Part shown: piece after piece, positions 1 to 18,253 of the stretch
How the letters are laid out: each line of letters begins with the position of its first letter
How positions within the stretch are numbered: position 1 is the first letter of the stretch
Source of the DNA: Quillaja saponaria
Lineage: Eukaryota > Streptophyta > Magnoliopsida > Fabales > Quillajaceae
Assembly: GCA_029379385.1 (NCBI GenBank)
Contig: CM055608.1
Span: forward strand, 28,084,350-28,148,349
Length of the DNA: 64,000 nt
Direction of reading: 5' to 3'
Program-made: the position numbers and the translations under genes
The notes under the pieces: generated by a model
Seen by the model: only the letters and a program-made list of their open reading frames with translations
The model's database searches: none
What the model was told of the DNA's origin: nothing

Positions 1-208
1 TATTATTACGATTATCACAGATCAGTTTAACCAATCCCTACAAATTCTTTTATCATTTTCTCAACTTGTTGGCTGCTATTGAGTACTTAAATCCCATAAG
101 AAGATGGTACATAGAAATTAGTGGTATATAGTTTGCAGCACAATAGATAACTTGAGTAGAAGCAACAATTCACCAAAGTGGTCTTGACAAGTAAACTTCA
201 GCAAGATG

Positions 209-1077
209 TGTTAGAAATACAATATTAATATATTGTGTAGTCCTACATTGCTTAGACGTGGAAATCTATGTTTGATCTTTTACTATAAATAAAGCTTATG
301 GGTGCAGGCTTTGATTCATTTAAGCAATAGCCATTTTCCTCATTCTATTTTATTTAACATGGTAACAAAGCGGGTTTGAAACCAAGGCGTGATTCCAAAA
401 ACCCTAATCCTCTATTTCTTTTCTCTAACCTCCACATGAAGAAAAAGAAGGAAAAAAAGGGTTTTGCAACCAGTCATCATTCAAGCCCAGTTATTTCATC
501 TTTTCTCTATCCTTAGTTACCTATTTCGTCTAAGGGAAGACTCAACCCCTCTCCTTTTCAAGCCTCTTTTGTTTTAGGGTTTGACGGCTCAAATAGTAAA
601 CACATGAACTTTCCCGCTTTGCCTCCTTCAGCAGCAATACCCTCTCCTCTTTCCCGATGTGCATCTTTCCACTGGCGCTCCTTTTCGTTTTTTGACAAAT
701 CCCACTATGCCTCTGTCTAGCTGTGCTCTTTTTATCTTTCTAGCAAATCCCGCCACATCTTTTTCCAGCCAACAAGGATACTATTCACCAACGATTCCCT
801 CTCCTCTTTCCCGTTATGCCTCACTCACCATCGGTGCTCTTTTTCATATTGTACTACTGGTTGATGTTCGTCAAACGGATTGAAGCTATAACCCTTTTTC
901 ATATTGTACTGGTGGTTGATAATTTGGCTTTACTTAAACAAGATTGAACATTATATATGCTTCATCTTGAAGGGAATGTTAGAAATATAATTATTTATAT
1001 ATTGTGTAGTCCTACATTGCTTAGATGTGGAAGTCTAAGTTTCATCTTTTACTATAAAAAAAACTTATGGCTACAAC
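209..1077 (+). mobile_element. TRIM-like non-autonomous LTR retrotransposon
   Basis: Two direct repeats begin TGTTAGAAATA. The left one is 209-359 (about 151 bp, ending ...TTTAACA); the right one is 977-1077 and loses similarity after CTTATGG. Directly after the left copy is TGGTAACAAAGC (360-371), close to the plant initiator-tRNA-Met primer-binding site TGGTATCAGAGC. The right copy is preceded by the purine stretch GAAGGGAA. The roughly 620 bp interior has no gag or pol reading and contains short internal repeats (about 640-700 against 796-850; about 841 against 893). Size and layout fit TRIM elements. The element lies in myosin intron 11. The right LTR is truncated or diverged and no target duplication was identified. 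Confidence 0.6.
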
Positions 1078-1484
1078 TCAATGCTATAAACTAGAGGCCC
1101 AAATTATATGAACTAATTGCAAAGCTTCAACATCATAAGATCATCAAGGAGGCTCAATATTGCCTAATAATATCTGCACTCATCCTCATTCAAAAGGGAG
1201 GTTATCAGGCTCTACCTGAGGCTAAAGGGATTTCAGACGCAGACAGCTACCCCCTTGTAGCCTACTGATCAGATAACCAATATTCCAACAAGGTATAACA
1301 TCTATTTGAAAGCACAGAAGAAGATTATATTCTAAACTGCCAATGAGAAAATAGAGTGACCCCTCGGGGTATAGGAATTTGATATACGGTGGACTGACTG
1401 CTTGAGGAGAAGATCTATGGCATTGATTTCCCGTGAAGGTATTAATTTATGTCTATGAAAACAAAAAACATATCAGTTAAGCAC
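1078..1484. other. Rest of myosin intron 11, nothing recognised
   Basis: Sequence between the TRIM-like element and myosin exon 11. No myosin exon is found on the minus strand. The stretch around 1180-1290 is less AT-rich than its surroundings and could be old repeat sequence, but no family was recognised. Confidence 0.4.
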
Positions 1485-7694
<6,210 letters not shown>

Positions 7695-7697
<3 letters not shown>

Positions 7698-7950
7698 TTT
7701 CAGGGAGACTAATTCGATAAAAGCCTCAGCTTGCTTCGGATCTAATTCCAATTCCCCAGCCACCTAGTTCCAAATGCCTCTCCACCCCCACCTTCTTGTT
7801 TGGCCTATAGCTCTTATTGATGGAAGCTTTACAACAATCCAAAAGAATGAAAAGAACCAACCAAAAAAAAAAAAAAAATCCAAACTTTAATGTATATATC
7901 AAAGTAAGAAATGAGAAGCTTAAACCCTCCAACAAGCTCAAATTTTTTGA
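7695..7950 (-). promoter_or_regulatory. Myosin leader exon ending with the start codon
   Basis: The donor ATG|GTAT at 7697-7693 joins to GCTGCTGGT at 6303, so the first coding exon contributes only the initiator Met and the rest of the exon is leader. The transcription start is not visible; about 7950 is an estimate. An alternative initiator is the internal ATG four codons later (MSTVVGSLVW). Confidence 0.55.
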
Positions 7951-10092
7951 AGAATAGAATAAGCCCTCGTCTCGTCTGCTATGACAGCAGACCTTCCTTC
8001 TGTGTTTTTTTTCTACAGCCTCTTTGTTTCTTTCTTCCCTCCCTCCATCTTTGTCTTCTGTCCTAAGTTTATTAGTTCATTAAACTTTATGTTAATTAAG
8101 GAATAATATTTAAGGAAAACGAAACGCTCATAAACCGTTGAATTCCCAAACTACCCTTACATATTTCCTTGAATTACGGAACTTTAATGACAACTAAGAC
8201 GAGGTCAATCACAGAGTCACGGTCGTATGTTGTCTGAAATTCTTAAAAACTCAAAATCCGGAGGCGCTAAAGTCTAAACATTTGCTTCCTAGTAAATAGT
8301 AAATATCTTGTCAAAATATTTTGTAGAAGAAAATGGATAATATCAGTAAGTTCTGACTTCTGATTGTTAGACAAAAAATAAAAATCAATCAGTTCTGAAC
8401 AAATTATGATTTTTTTTTTTTAAAGATTAATAAGTTTTTATTTAAAAATATGTTTCAAATTAGTCATAAATTTTTATTTGTCTTATATTTTTCATTGTCT
8501 AAAATTTTTTTAAATAATTTTTCTCTTATTTATTTAAATTCTTCATTTCATATTTGTGTTGAGATTGTATTACATTTCATAATCTGTATAGAATAACTTA
8601 AAGTAGAAGAAAAAGTTCAAAATTAATAATTCTTGGTTTCTTATCATAAAGTATAACTATTGATACTTTTCCAACAAAAAAAGAAAAGAATATCTAATAT
8701 GAATACTAGATCATTTCTTTTCTTATATAAATTAAAACAATAATTTTATTTTTTTTAATTTAGTGATAAGTGTGTTTAGTTTATACTCACATCAACTAAT
8801 TAATTTTTCAATTTAATCAAAAACATGTCACCCACGTTAAGACTAAAAAATTTACAATATTTTATTTTCATATGTCTCTCATAAGATATTCAAATCTAAA
8901 ATGATCATTCAAAGCATAACTTTTTGACCATCAAACCAACTTCTCAGGTTTTAATAACTATTACTATAGAGTTGCATGTAAAACTAGATACATCTAACCG
9001 TTAATAAAAAGTAAACAAAATGTAAAAATTTAAAAATGGAAAAGATAAACCAGATGTTGTAATTTTCATCTAAGGTTATTGAATAATATTTTACCACCTT
9101 TGCTTAAATAGGAGTGAAGATTAAGTCTAATTGCATCTTTTCATGAATTTGATCTTACCCTTGCACGAAACACATACTTGATGAATAAGATAATAATTAT
9201 ATTCAAATCATATAAACTATTTTAATTTTTTTTATTAATTTATGCATGTCTATTAAATTCAATCCATAGAAAAACAATGCAATTAAGGAAATTAACAAAT
9301 GATAATTTTTGAGATTCTTATACGTGGAGTTGTATGAATTAATGGAAATCTTACATTATATATGGAAGATGTTTATGAGTTGATGAGGTAAGGAAAACAC
9401 AATGAAGGGTGATATATGTAAACAGAATATTAATATGTAATGGAATTTAATTATTATTATTATTAGAAATGTCATTTATGTAATAATTAGAGTTACCTAT
9501 GGATTTGTTAAATTGGGAACTGCAGTTACTTATGAATTATTATTATATTATAGATTCTTGTCATAATTAAGATTATTTTGTCATTAAGTTAGGGTTGGTA
9601 TTAGAGTGATTGAGAATTTGAGATTTGTGCTTACTTATTTAGGAGGCAACTTTGATGGATTATTATTGAGTTTTGGGTCATTGTTTTTTTTTTTCTTATT
9701 ATATTTAGTTATATTCTCACTTAGTTCAGTATTGTAACACACATAAAAAAAAATAAAAATTAGAGTGACTCAAGAATATTATTGAAACATGAATAATATT
9801 TGTAAGATAAAAATAAATGTTCAAAAAATTTATAATATGACCTGAAAATAACTAATAAAAACTTGTGCACATAACATTCACATTCGTTAGTTGCGTAAAA
9901 AAAAATATAATCATATATTTAATTGTTATAAGAAATAAAATTTCAACGCTTCTCAATAATTTAATTTTTTTGATAAATATATTTTTTTAGCCTAATAGCT
10001 AAAATTCTAATTATTATCATCACTCATATAATACAAATTATCATTAGATTCAAGTTGTAACAGAGCTTAGATTTTATAAAAAAAATTCTTAA

Positions 10093-10124
10093 GGGGTTGC
10101 CACCTCCTTCTTGTTGGCAACCCC
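10093..10124. repeat. Perfect 10-bp inverted repeat (GC-rich hairpin)
   Basis: GGGGTTGCCA (10093-10102) and its exact reverse complement TGGCAACCCC (10115-10124) flank a 12-nt pyrimidine-rich loop, in otherwise AT-rich DNA. There is no adjacent gene. Confidence 0.7.
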
Positions 10125-12426
10125 CACCTCAACTCCTTCCACAATTCCTTCCTCAATCTCATCACTCATCCACCTTTCTAGACCACCCATCAACCTTCTT
10201 TAGCCATTGACTTTTTTCTTTGATTTGAGCTTGCTCTTAACTCCCCTTATCTCACCATCTCAACCAATTTATTGTCTTCCTTTTGAAATATATATACATT
10301 ATTTATCATATCTCTTCATATGTCTATGAGCACGTACTCGACTTATCCTGTGTGAGATGTCCTAAACATGGCTTAGAGAAATACAATCCCCCTACCAAGT
10401 AGATCACATCTCATACGTACGTATAGCTTTTCATAGGCACTAAGCACGTACTCAGAGTGCTCTACGTGAAACATCCGTGAACATGGCTTCCTAGCACAAT
10501 TCATCTACCAGTATATTGCCTTATACATACTAAAACAGTATATACATGAGACACTTTATTAGTTTGGTTTTTAAACTTAAGCTAGTTTCAAGTCAACTAT
10601 CTTGAGTTTGAAGGAGAGTTACAGTATATTACGGCTCATGATTTATGCCTGATTATTGTACTTAGTCTTATAATAAGCTAGGTTCGTTATATAGTCAACT
10701 ATCAAGTAATCTATGTATATATAAATTTTCTTTATATAATCAAATCATCTCATTCTCATATAATATGAAATCATCGTTAATTGAATTATGATAAAAAAAC
10801 TAGAAAACATACATAGATTACATGGAGTATTCGCACAAATCTCTTGGAGGCCTTTTGTGGATGTCTTGTTTTCATTATTGTAAATGCCAATTACTACTAT
10901 ACACTCTTTGCACTATTGATTCAGCCCAAGGGACCTACAAGTCATAAACATAACAGTTGTGAGCAATGTGCTGCCAAATCCAAGAAGCAAGCTTCTTCTT
11001 TCTTTCTTTTTTTCCAAAAACTTAAACAATCTAAGATAATTTATAGAATTATCAATTTACCATAATTGTAATTTGCATAAAGTAAATTGGAATTTTCAAT
11101 CTCATAAAGAGTGCTTCTTGATTTTTTTTATTTTTATTTTTTTCGTAAACTAAAATATGGTTGGTGACTGTATTTTTTTAAAGAGAAGAAAAGAAAGCTA
11201 CATCTTATTATATGTACTATGTTCGTTTGTTTCATATGCAATTATAGCCGTTGATAATCAGTTGATTGTTGGCTTCTTTTTTTTTCTCCTCCTGCAATCA
11301 TATTCACAGGATGGTAATTTGATTGAGCAGAAAAAAGGAGTACCTGAAAGATGGCTCCAATGTCACCGCCTTGACAGACGGAGTCAATTGGGGAAAGTTT
11401 GGTCCATTAGCAATTTAGCACATTGCATATCCCTGCCAAAAAGGTACAGAAAGACCATACCTCCCACCTATTTTTTGGTTACAATTTGCTAGATTTTTTA
11501 TTTTATTTTTGTTTGTACAACTTGCAATAGTAATAATTAATTAAAACTAGATAGTTAATCCGGTAACCTGTAAAACTTATAATTTTTCAATTTGTGTTAA
11601 AAATAAAAATAAAAATAAAAGTTATTCCGTATAAGAATTCTTTTACTTAAAGATGAATTTCATGTAAGTTTAATAATTTTTTTTTATATATAAAAAGTTC
11701 CGTACACGAAACATTTACAATGCATTTGTATGTAAGAGGATCCCGTACACAATAAGATAAAGTCAAAATTCTCCCTGCATGCACATATCCAACATCCCAA
11801 CAATGATAGGTCCTACACGGCTACACCAAGCAGTTATTTTTAATTTTTCCCGGTCAAACTAGTCTTGTTCATCATTTGACTTTATAATGGAACCACCTGA
11901 AGGACGCGCTAAAAACAGTTTTTCTTAATTCCATTTACTACTGTTTTGTTCCCAGAAGACAAGCTGTGTTTCTATTACTGCAAACTTTAGATTTCTGATT
12001 CAGTCTCCATTCTGATTTAGAAACAATCAACATTACCCTTATGTTTTTGTCAACATCATACTAACATTCTGTTGTTCTCATTTGTTAAGAATCACCAACA
12101 TATGTAACAAGGAAACTCACAACAGGCTATTCAGGGTGAGGCAATTCAAATGCAGAAGCTTTCAGTAACTGGTATACCAGAAATTGAGTCACTGAGTAAC
12201 CCATCTAATGGTAAGCTGTAACTCCGATGATTTTGATGTGATAGTAACCACTAACCAGTGACCAAAACAACATAGATTACAATGAAAAAGAATTGGGTAC
12301 AACTCTATCAGATACATTTCAATTGCTTGCAGAGGCAATTTGCTGGTTACTACAATGTTATGATAATATGATCAGTGCTGACAAAATTTCTTAATATAAT
12401 CAAAGAAAAGAGGATTGGATATGAAC

Positions 12427-12476
12427 TTCAAAACTCCGGTTCTCCTGAGCTTTCAAAACTCTGGTTCTCCTGAGCT
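12427..12476. repeat. 25-bp tandem duplication
   Basis: Two copies of TTCAAAACTCYGGTTCTCC plus a TGAGC tail, 12427-12451 and 12452-12476, differing at one base. Located downstream of TIM21. Confidence 0.7.
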
Positions 12477-12942
12477 TATTTGTTACTTCTTCAATATTCC
12501 TTCTGAATCTGGACTTCTATGTTCTTCACAAACACCAAAGAAGAGAGCTGCTGGTAATTAACCAGACTTCACGGCCCTGGTAAAAAAGTTAAAATCCATT
12601 ATTATGCTGATAGAAACCAGTCTTTATGAAGAAATACACAGAAGGATCAGAAAATTTGAACTGCAATAGGATATTAGCATGCTCCCCTGCCAGCTAACAT
12701 TCTTTCTTTTTCTGTTAGTAAGAATATTTTTTCTATTCTTGTTAATAGAAAACTGGTATTGAATTTTGGAATATACAATGAAAGAAATAAAAGGCCAAAA
12801 AAAAACTGACATAGGGGATGATGACTGAAATCTCCTGGCCATTTTTGAAGGAAAAAGGCAACAGAATAGGCATAATATATGAAGAAACAACACTCTAATA
12901 CTCCATGGTAATGGTACAAAAAGAAACCTTCTGAGAGGTAGG

Positions 12943-15900
12943 TTACTTCTCTGGACTGTAAGCCGGCATATAAGACTCCAGTATCATTTGTTTCTGGACA
13001 GGTGATCTGATCTCAACAATCAAATATGTGAATTTCCACTGCTTGTCCACTTTGTCTTTGAACATCTCACAGAAAACTTTCCCATTTCCTTGGGGGCCAC
13101 GGATATAGAAATTGACCTACATCCAATAAACACAAGCACAAAAATTCTAATTTGTACAACTGATACAGCTGCTGAACATAAAGATCATAGCATAACTATG
13201 AAACAACTCAAAATTTAGGACACGCTAAAGTTATACTGTATCTTCCTTTTATTTTTATTATTTTGGGGTTAGTTCTTTTTTGTTTGGGCGAGTGGGGGAT
13301 ATAAACAACCAAAATAATTAATCATGGGAAACTTGAACACCTCATGCTCAATGACGAAAATTCTAGGAAGTTAGATCATGCAAATGTTGAACTACCTCTA
13401 CATGCTCAACACCGTCTTCATCAGTCCATATTCTGCTGGGAATTCGTTGACGAGCAGCACGGTTCCTACTCTCCTGCCCATAGCCTGTAATAGGGTATCC
13501 AATCCTCACTCTAACCTGATATAAGGAAAATCTAATAAATGTAGATATAGTTTTTAGCATGGCTACCACTAATCATCTGAACTCACATGCAAAATATGTT
13601 ATGTAAATAACATTGCAGTATATAATCTCTATAAGACAAATTATAATTTCTGAATGCCTGAAGCTTAAAGTCATGGGCTTTCAATTGCAAGGCAATCCAC
13701 CAAAAAAAGTTACGTAACATCATTATGCTAATTATTTATGTCTGAAGAATGCATGTAGGTGCACTAATGTATTAATCAAGCCCTTATCCAGAGAGAGCCT
13801 TCTACTCATCTTGCAGCTCTTTAAGGTTTCTATTCAAAAGTGTAGGGCATCAATATTTAATGATAGCAGCAATATAAGGTCACCCACCAAAAGAGAAAGA
13901 AAACATTTTAAGGACAAATCCCTTGATATATAATGGAATTTGGAAGGCATTCTGGCCACCAACTCACCCTATGGCATATTCATGATTAACTGAGTAGAAA
14001 TCTTCAGCCGTTAATACCTCTTGCTATCTTCCTTACGCTAGATGGCTACTATAGGCTAAGTGCCAACCCCTCCTAAAGGTGAAAGAATTCAAATGCAAAT
14101 ATTAAGAAAACTTATATTTGAACCATTACAGCATTGAAGTAACCTTTTTCCTCATTAAAATTTTATGTTTTTCTCTTCATGATCCATGACCTAATGTTTC
14201 TGCTTCCTACATAAGGCAATCCTACCAGAGGGAAATCTAAAAACTGCCTAGAGCCAAGAATAGTTACTTTCTTGTCCACCCAAACATATAACTGAAGAAA
14301 CTAATAAGAACCTTTAAAAATATAAACTCCTCTGTTGTATTGTTTTTTATTTTTTGGGGCATGAAAAAGGTATCACTGCTATCACACTAACCTGACCGTC
14401 ATCTTGAATCCTTTTGAGAGCCTTGCCAAAGATCTTGTACCTATAGCAGACTTCTGAAAATTAGGATGAGATAAAAAAGAATAAGATAGAAGATTTCAAG
14501 CAGTGGACTCTAAGTTTAGGTAGAGCATAATTTTAATAAACGAATTCAACGAATTACTCTTTTGGTTCAAATATAAGCTCTTTGAAAACAGCATAGCCTG
14601 CAGCAGCTGCAACCCCAAGACCTGCAAGAATGATGACAGTGTACGAAGCCCCCTCTGCAAATGTTACTGGCTTCTCTGGGATGTTATATGTAAGTGGATC
14701 AAATGGATCATCAACTGTTGATATGTCCTTTTTTGTCTGACAAAAGAAGACAAGTTAAAAGATAAGGATAATGGCATCTGATTAAACCACAATTAACAAA
14801 AGCATATAAAACACACCCACCCTAGATCTAGAGTATGAACATGAAACACAAGGCATTTTTCCAAGTCAGATTAATTTAGAGAATTATGACATTCAGGGTA
14901 CACTTGGTAACATAAATGAAAGAGAGAGTTATGAAATGGAGCAAGGAATGAACAGTGCAATGAAAACCTCTCTGATATTTTTTCCTTGTTGGTCTGAAGA
15001 CCTTGAAGAAATGGATCTTGCAAAGAAAGGAGTAATGGTCTTTGCTCCATGGTTTTCTCTGAATTGATAAAGGGACCGAAAAGTAGCTGTACATTCCTGT
15101 CTTCTGAATATTACAGGGATTCCTGCAAAATATTATAGTCAAGAGAAGTAAAATCAGAGTCTTATTCTCCACCTCCCAAACATGGCCAAATGTCTACCAC
15201 TCAATAACAATATTAGCTTTAAGCACCATGCAGCAAACTACATGAGCATACTCATAAAGCTAGAAACTTGTCCAAATATCTACCACTCAATGACAATTTT
15301 AGCTTTAAGCACCATGCAGCAAACTAGTATGAGTATACTCATAAAGCTAGAAACTTGTCTGTTGTTAATCCATGATCTGAAGTGACATTTGAATAGCATC
15401 TCTTCTGAAGGAAGTCAGACATGAGATTTTCAAATATTGCTAGAGGATATTCCAGCAGAATCTCAAAAGGTTTTTACATATACATATCGACACCAAATTT
15501 CACAATGCAAAATTTAGAAAACACCCTTCAAGAAAAATTGAAATGAACTAATGTCAGACATTACAAATTGTTTGGCTTGAACTATAAAATGAAAGTGAAT
15601 AACATGAAAACAAACAAGGGCCACTAACCATATGCTCCAAGCACATCCTGCAGAAAAATGAAGAACTGAATCAGGAAACCACAAGCCAAGAAAATAATAG
15701 AAGTAAAGCACCACTGATTACCTTACCTTACTCATATGGTTCACACAACCATTTAATTGGTTCGTGCAAGGTGGTTTATGAAGCAACTGTATCATTATAA
15801 GAAATTTATGCAATAACATGGAAGCATGATAAGCAGTCAGTAATCTTAGTATAAACAAAATATCAAATAATCATGTAAAGAAATTCCAACTTTGCCAACC

Positions 15901-17082
15901 ATGTAAAGCTTACAAGACTTCAAGCTCAAATTTGTATTTGCTACCATTCTAACACAAGAAAAGCTTGACTTTTTTTAACTACTATGGAAACCAACTTTTC
16001 AATTTAAAAGTTAATTTTGGGTCCAAGCTAAATGAGGAATGGCCTCATAACTACAAAACCATGAGTGCTTCCAGCAATTGAAAAACTAAGAGTAGACCAG
16101 TCACGTTCACAAAAGCCTGTTTGGACAAAAAGTTCCTAACATGGAACGGCAACAGACTCTGACTTTATATACTTATTAGTTCCAGTGGATTGTGTTGTGC
16201 AATGGTCTCAAAGATGCGATGATAAACAAATTTGAACCAAAGGGACACAGAATTATCTTAAAGATAATGCAAAACTAAAGTCTTGGAACCAGGTAGTTAT
16301 TAGAATGAAATTTAGGAGGATTAGCTTTAAGATATGCTGGACACTTGTACGAACAGCTATATAGATTTCAATATTCCAAAATGCAGGCGACTTGCATTTG
16401 CTCTTGCTCCAAGCTATTAGAAACGTTCTCAAGCAACATAAAGCACATAATAAATCAGATTCCAACACTAAGAAAGGAATCGATAAAACTCAAAATAGAA
16501 ATAACGACAACAATGCACATTTTGTACCTGCTTTGCTTTAGAATCCACCCAACAAACTTCAGCAGGCTGTGAAGATCGAGTAAGATATGACAATGAACGA
16601 TTTGGTGTGTATTCATAACCCCTAACCACTGATAATAGCTTCATACACTGTTTGTTCCTCCATAAATCCGAAATATATTTGTATGTCCCTGACATGATAA
16701 AATTTAATATTTAGACAGACCCACTACTGCAAAAAAAATTAAAAAAAAAAATCTTTAATTAAGGCTATAAAAATCACAAGAATACCAATCCCATAACAAT
16801 AGTAGCACCTTGCAATTTGGTTTTTTTTCCTTTAAAACTTACTGTAATAGACTTTTCCATTAAAAAATATTGGAAGATAAATGATAATTAAAAATTTTCT
16901 CAGAAATTGTCAGCTACTTCAATAAAGTGTTTTACAGTGAGTTCACTGAATTCGCATGTTTTGAAAATGTATCCAAAGTATCCGAAGGCTTTTATTTTTT
17001 TCCCTCATTTTCCCAACAACTTTCCGACGAACCAAACGAAGGTAAACAGGCTAAAGTATTCTGCGTAAAGAAGCTTACCCAT
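12943..17082 (-). CDS. TIM21: TIM21, subunit of the mitochondrial TIM23 import complex
   Basis: Inner-membrane protein that tethers the TIM23 presequence translocase to the outer-membrane TOM complex. Exons: 17082-17079, 16688-16528, 15647-15629 (19 nt), 15122-14968, 14736-14558, 14440-14392, 13515-13396, 13116-12943; 861 nt, 286 residues. Core: [20 protein letters not shown] with one membrane segment (about 144-164), then the intermembrane-space domain ([46 protein letters not shown]). Residues 70-113 are Arg/Ser-rich like a presequence. Residues 1-55 ([15 protein letters not shown]... to ...SKAKQ) resemble ribosomal protein L15. The start is the ATG at 17082, spliced as ATGG|GTAAG to GGACATAC. 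If the first intron is retained, the ATG at 16695 reads [10 protein letters not shown] in the same frame. A Met at residue 17 ([12 protein letters not shown]) could also start a presequence. An 18-codon upstream ORF (MVTAEVAV...) lies in the leader at about 17100-17156. The family is sure; the start is moderately sure. Confidence 0.88.
15186..15360. repeat. Tandem duplication (about 87 bp x 2) in TIM21 intron
   Basis: Copies 15186-15271 and 15272-15360 both begin CCAAATRTCTACCACTCAAT and end near GAAACTTGTC, with a few differences. They lie in the third intron, between the 19-nt exon and the next exon. Confidence 0.85.
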
Positions 17083-17171
17083 GATACCACAATCGGCTTA
17101 GCTCGATACCCTAACTTCGTCAGTGAGCGCAACAGCGACCTCAGCAGTAACCATTGACTCAATATTCCTAA

Positions 17172-18253
17172 AACCCTGATCGGGGCTCCGGGGATAAGCG
17201 ATGTGAACGGGTCGATCCAGATTGTGAATCCGCTTAAGTAGGTCTTTTAGTCTTTTGGAAATTAATTGGGCTAAGATGTGTAGTCTAACTAATTTTGGGC
17301 TATAAGTTTCTATTGAGATATTTGGGTATAGTATTTTGTTGACATTAGTAAGAAACTTGTATTAGATGAGTTTATAAAAAGAGAAATGCAATTTTTATTT
17401 ATAAATAAATAAAATTATAATATTTTAAAAATTTTAATGCAAAAGTCACATAAGTTCTGTTTTTTTTTTTTTTTTAATAAAATTGATCAAACAGACAAAA
17501 ATGCTCTTGATGTAATTTTTCTATAGATTGAAGTGTTTTTATTTATTTCCTTTTCACTATTTTAATAATTTTATAACATTATTCATGAATATTTTTCTTG
17601 GTAATTTACATAAAAAATTAATAATCTCAAACTATAGTTTGCAACGATCATCAAAAGAGTATAAAAAAATATAAAAAAAAGTTTGCATCTCAAAACCTTA
17701 GGTCAGTGGACTTCCATTTCTGAAATTTTTTCCAAACAGGGTTTATTCTATTTCCTGTGAAACATCATTTTCCAACAAACTAGAATCTAATTTCAGATGT
17801 ATTAAAAAGGGGGAATGGAATGACCACATTTGATGTTGTTAAGACATTAATGATTAATTTTGACAGGTTACCAGGATTTTAGACATTACATTCATTAGTA
17901 ATTGCGTGTAACCATCCAGTATCCTCACTAAGTAAAAAAAAAGAAAACAGGACCTGTAGGGGTGTGCACCAAACCTGAAAAAACAGATTGAACCACAAGA
18001 ATATAATTGGCCATATCTATTATACAGGGAGCTTTCAATTCAACTTACATCTCCAAGTTGTATAATGAATTTAGATGTTCAAAATTAGATGTCAATGTTC
18101 TGTCTCTTTCAATGCATGCATGAAAAGCACAGGGAATCCCATAAACCTGAACAAAATCATTCATCCCCTTAGTAACTCTGAACCTTTCGGAACTGTACAT
18201 TTCAATTTTCAAGGCCATCAGAAAGAAACCTCGAACATCAAACCTAAAACCCA
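17172..18253. other. Intergenic, TIM21 promoter side
   Basis: Between the TIM21 5' end and the ALE2 3' end. Around 17160-17240 is a GC-richer patch just upstream of the TIM21 leader with no clear TATA box. The rest is AT-rich with a T-run at about 17460. The ALE2 3' UTR should lie at the right end. No gene seen. Confidence 0.5.

Larger units (their letters stand above)
7951..12942. other. AT-rich intergenic region, no supported gene
   Basis: About 5 kb between the myosin 5' end and the TIM21 3' end. It is strongly AT-rich from 8.3 to 10.0 kb. It holds a perfect 10-bp hairpin at 10093-10124, a decayed direct repeat at about 10328-10398 and 10443-10514, and a 25-bp tandem duplication at 12427-12476. 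Two plus-strand stretches look exon-like but match nothing known: 11297-11454, bounded by a CAG acceptor and an AAG|GTAC donor, and about 12118-12209, bounded by GTAAGC. The TIM21 3' UTR must occupy part of the right end. Confidence 0.6.

Noticed and set aside
659..883. 74-codon open frame on the plus strand
   Set aside because: Lies inside the TRIM-like element, is made of internal repeats and resembles no gag or other protein.
16468..16695. A separate small RPL15 gene or pseudogene at the TIM21 5' end
   Set aside because: The frame continues through good splice sites into the TIM21 core, and nothing matching RPL15 beyond residue 57 occurs in the adjacent intron.
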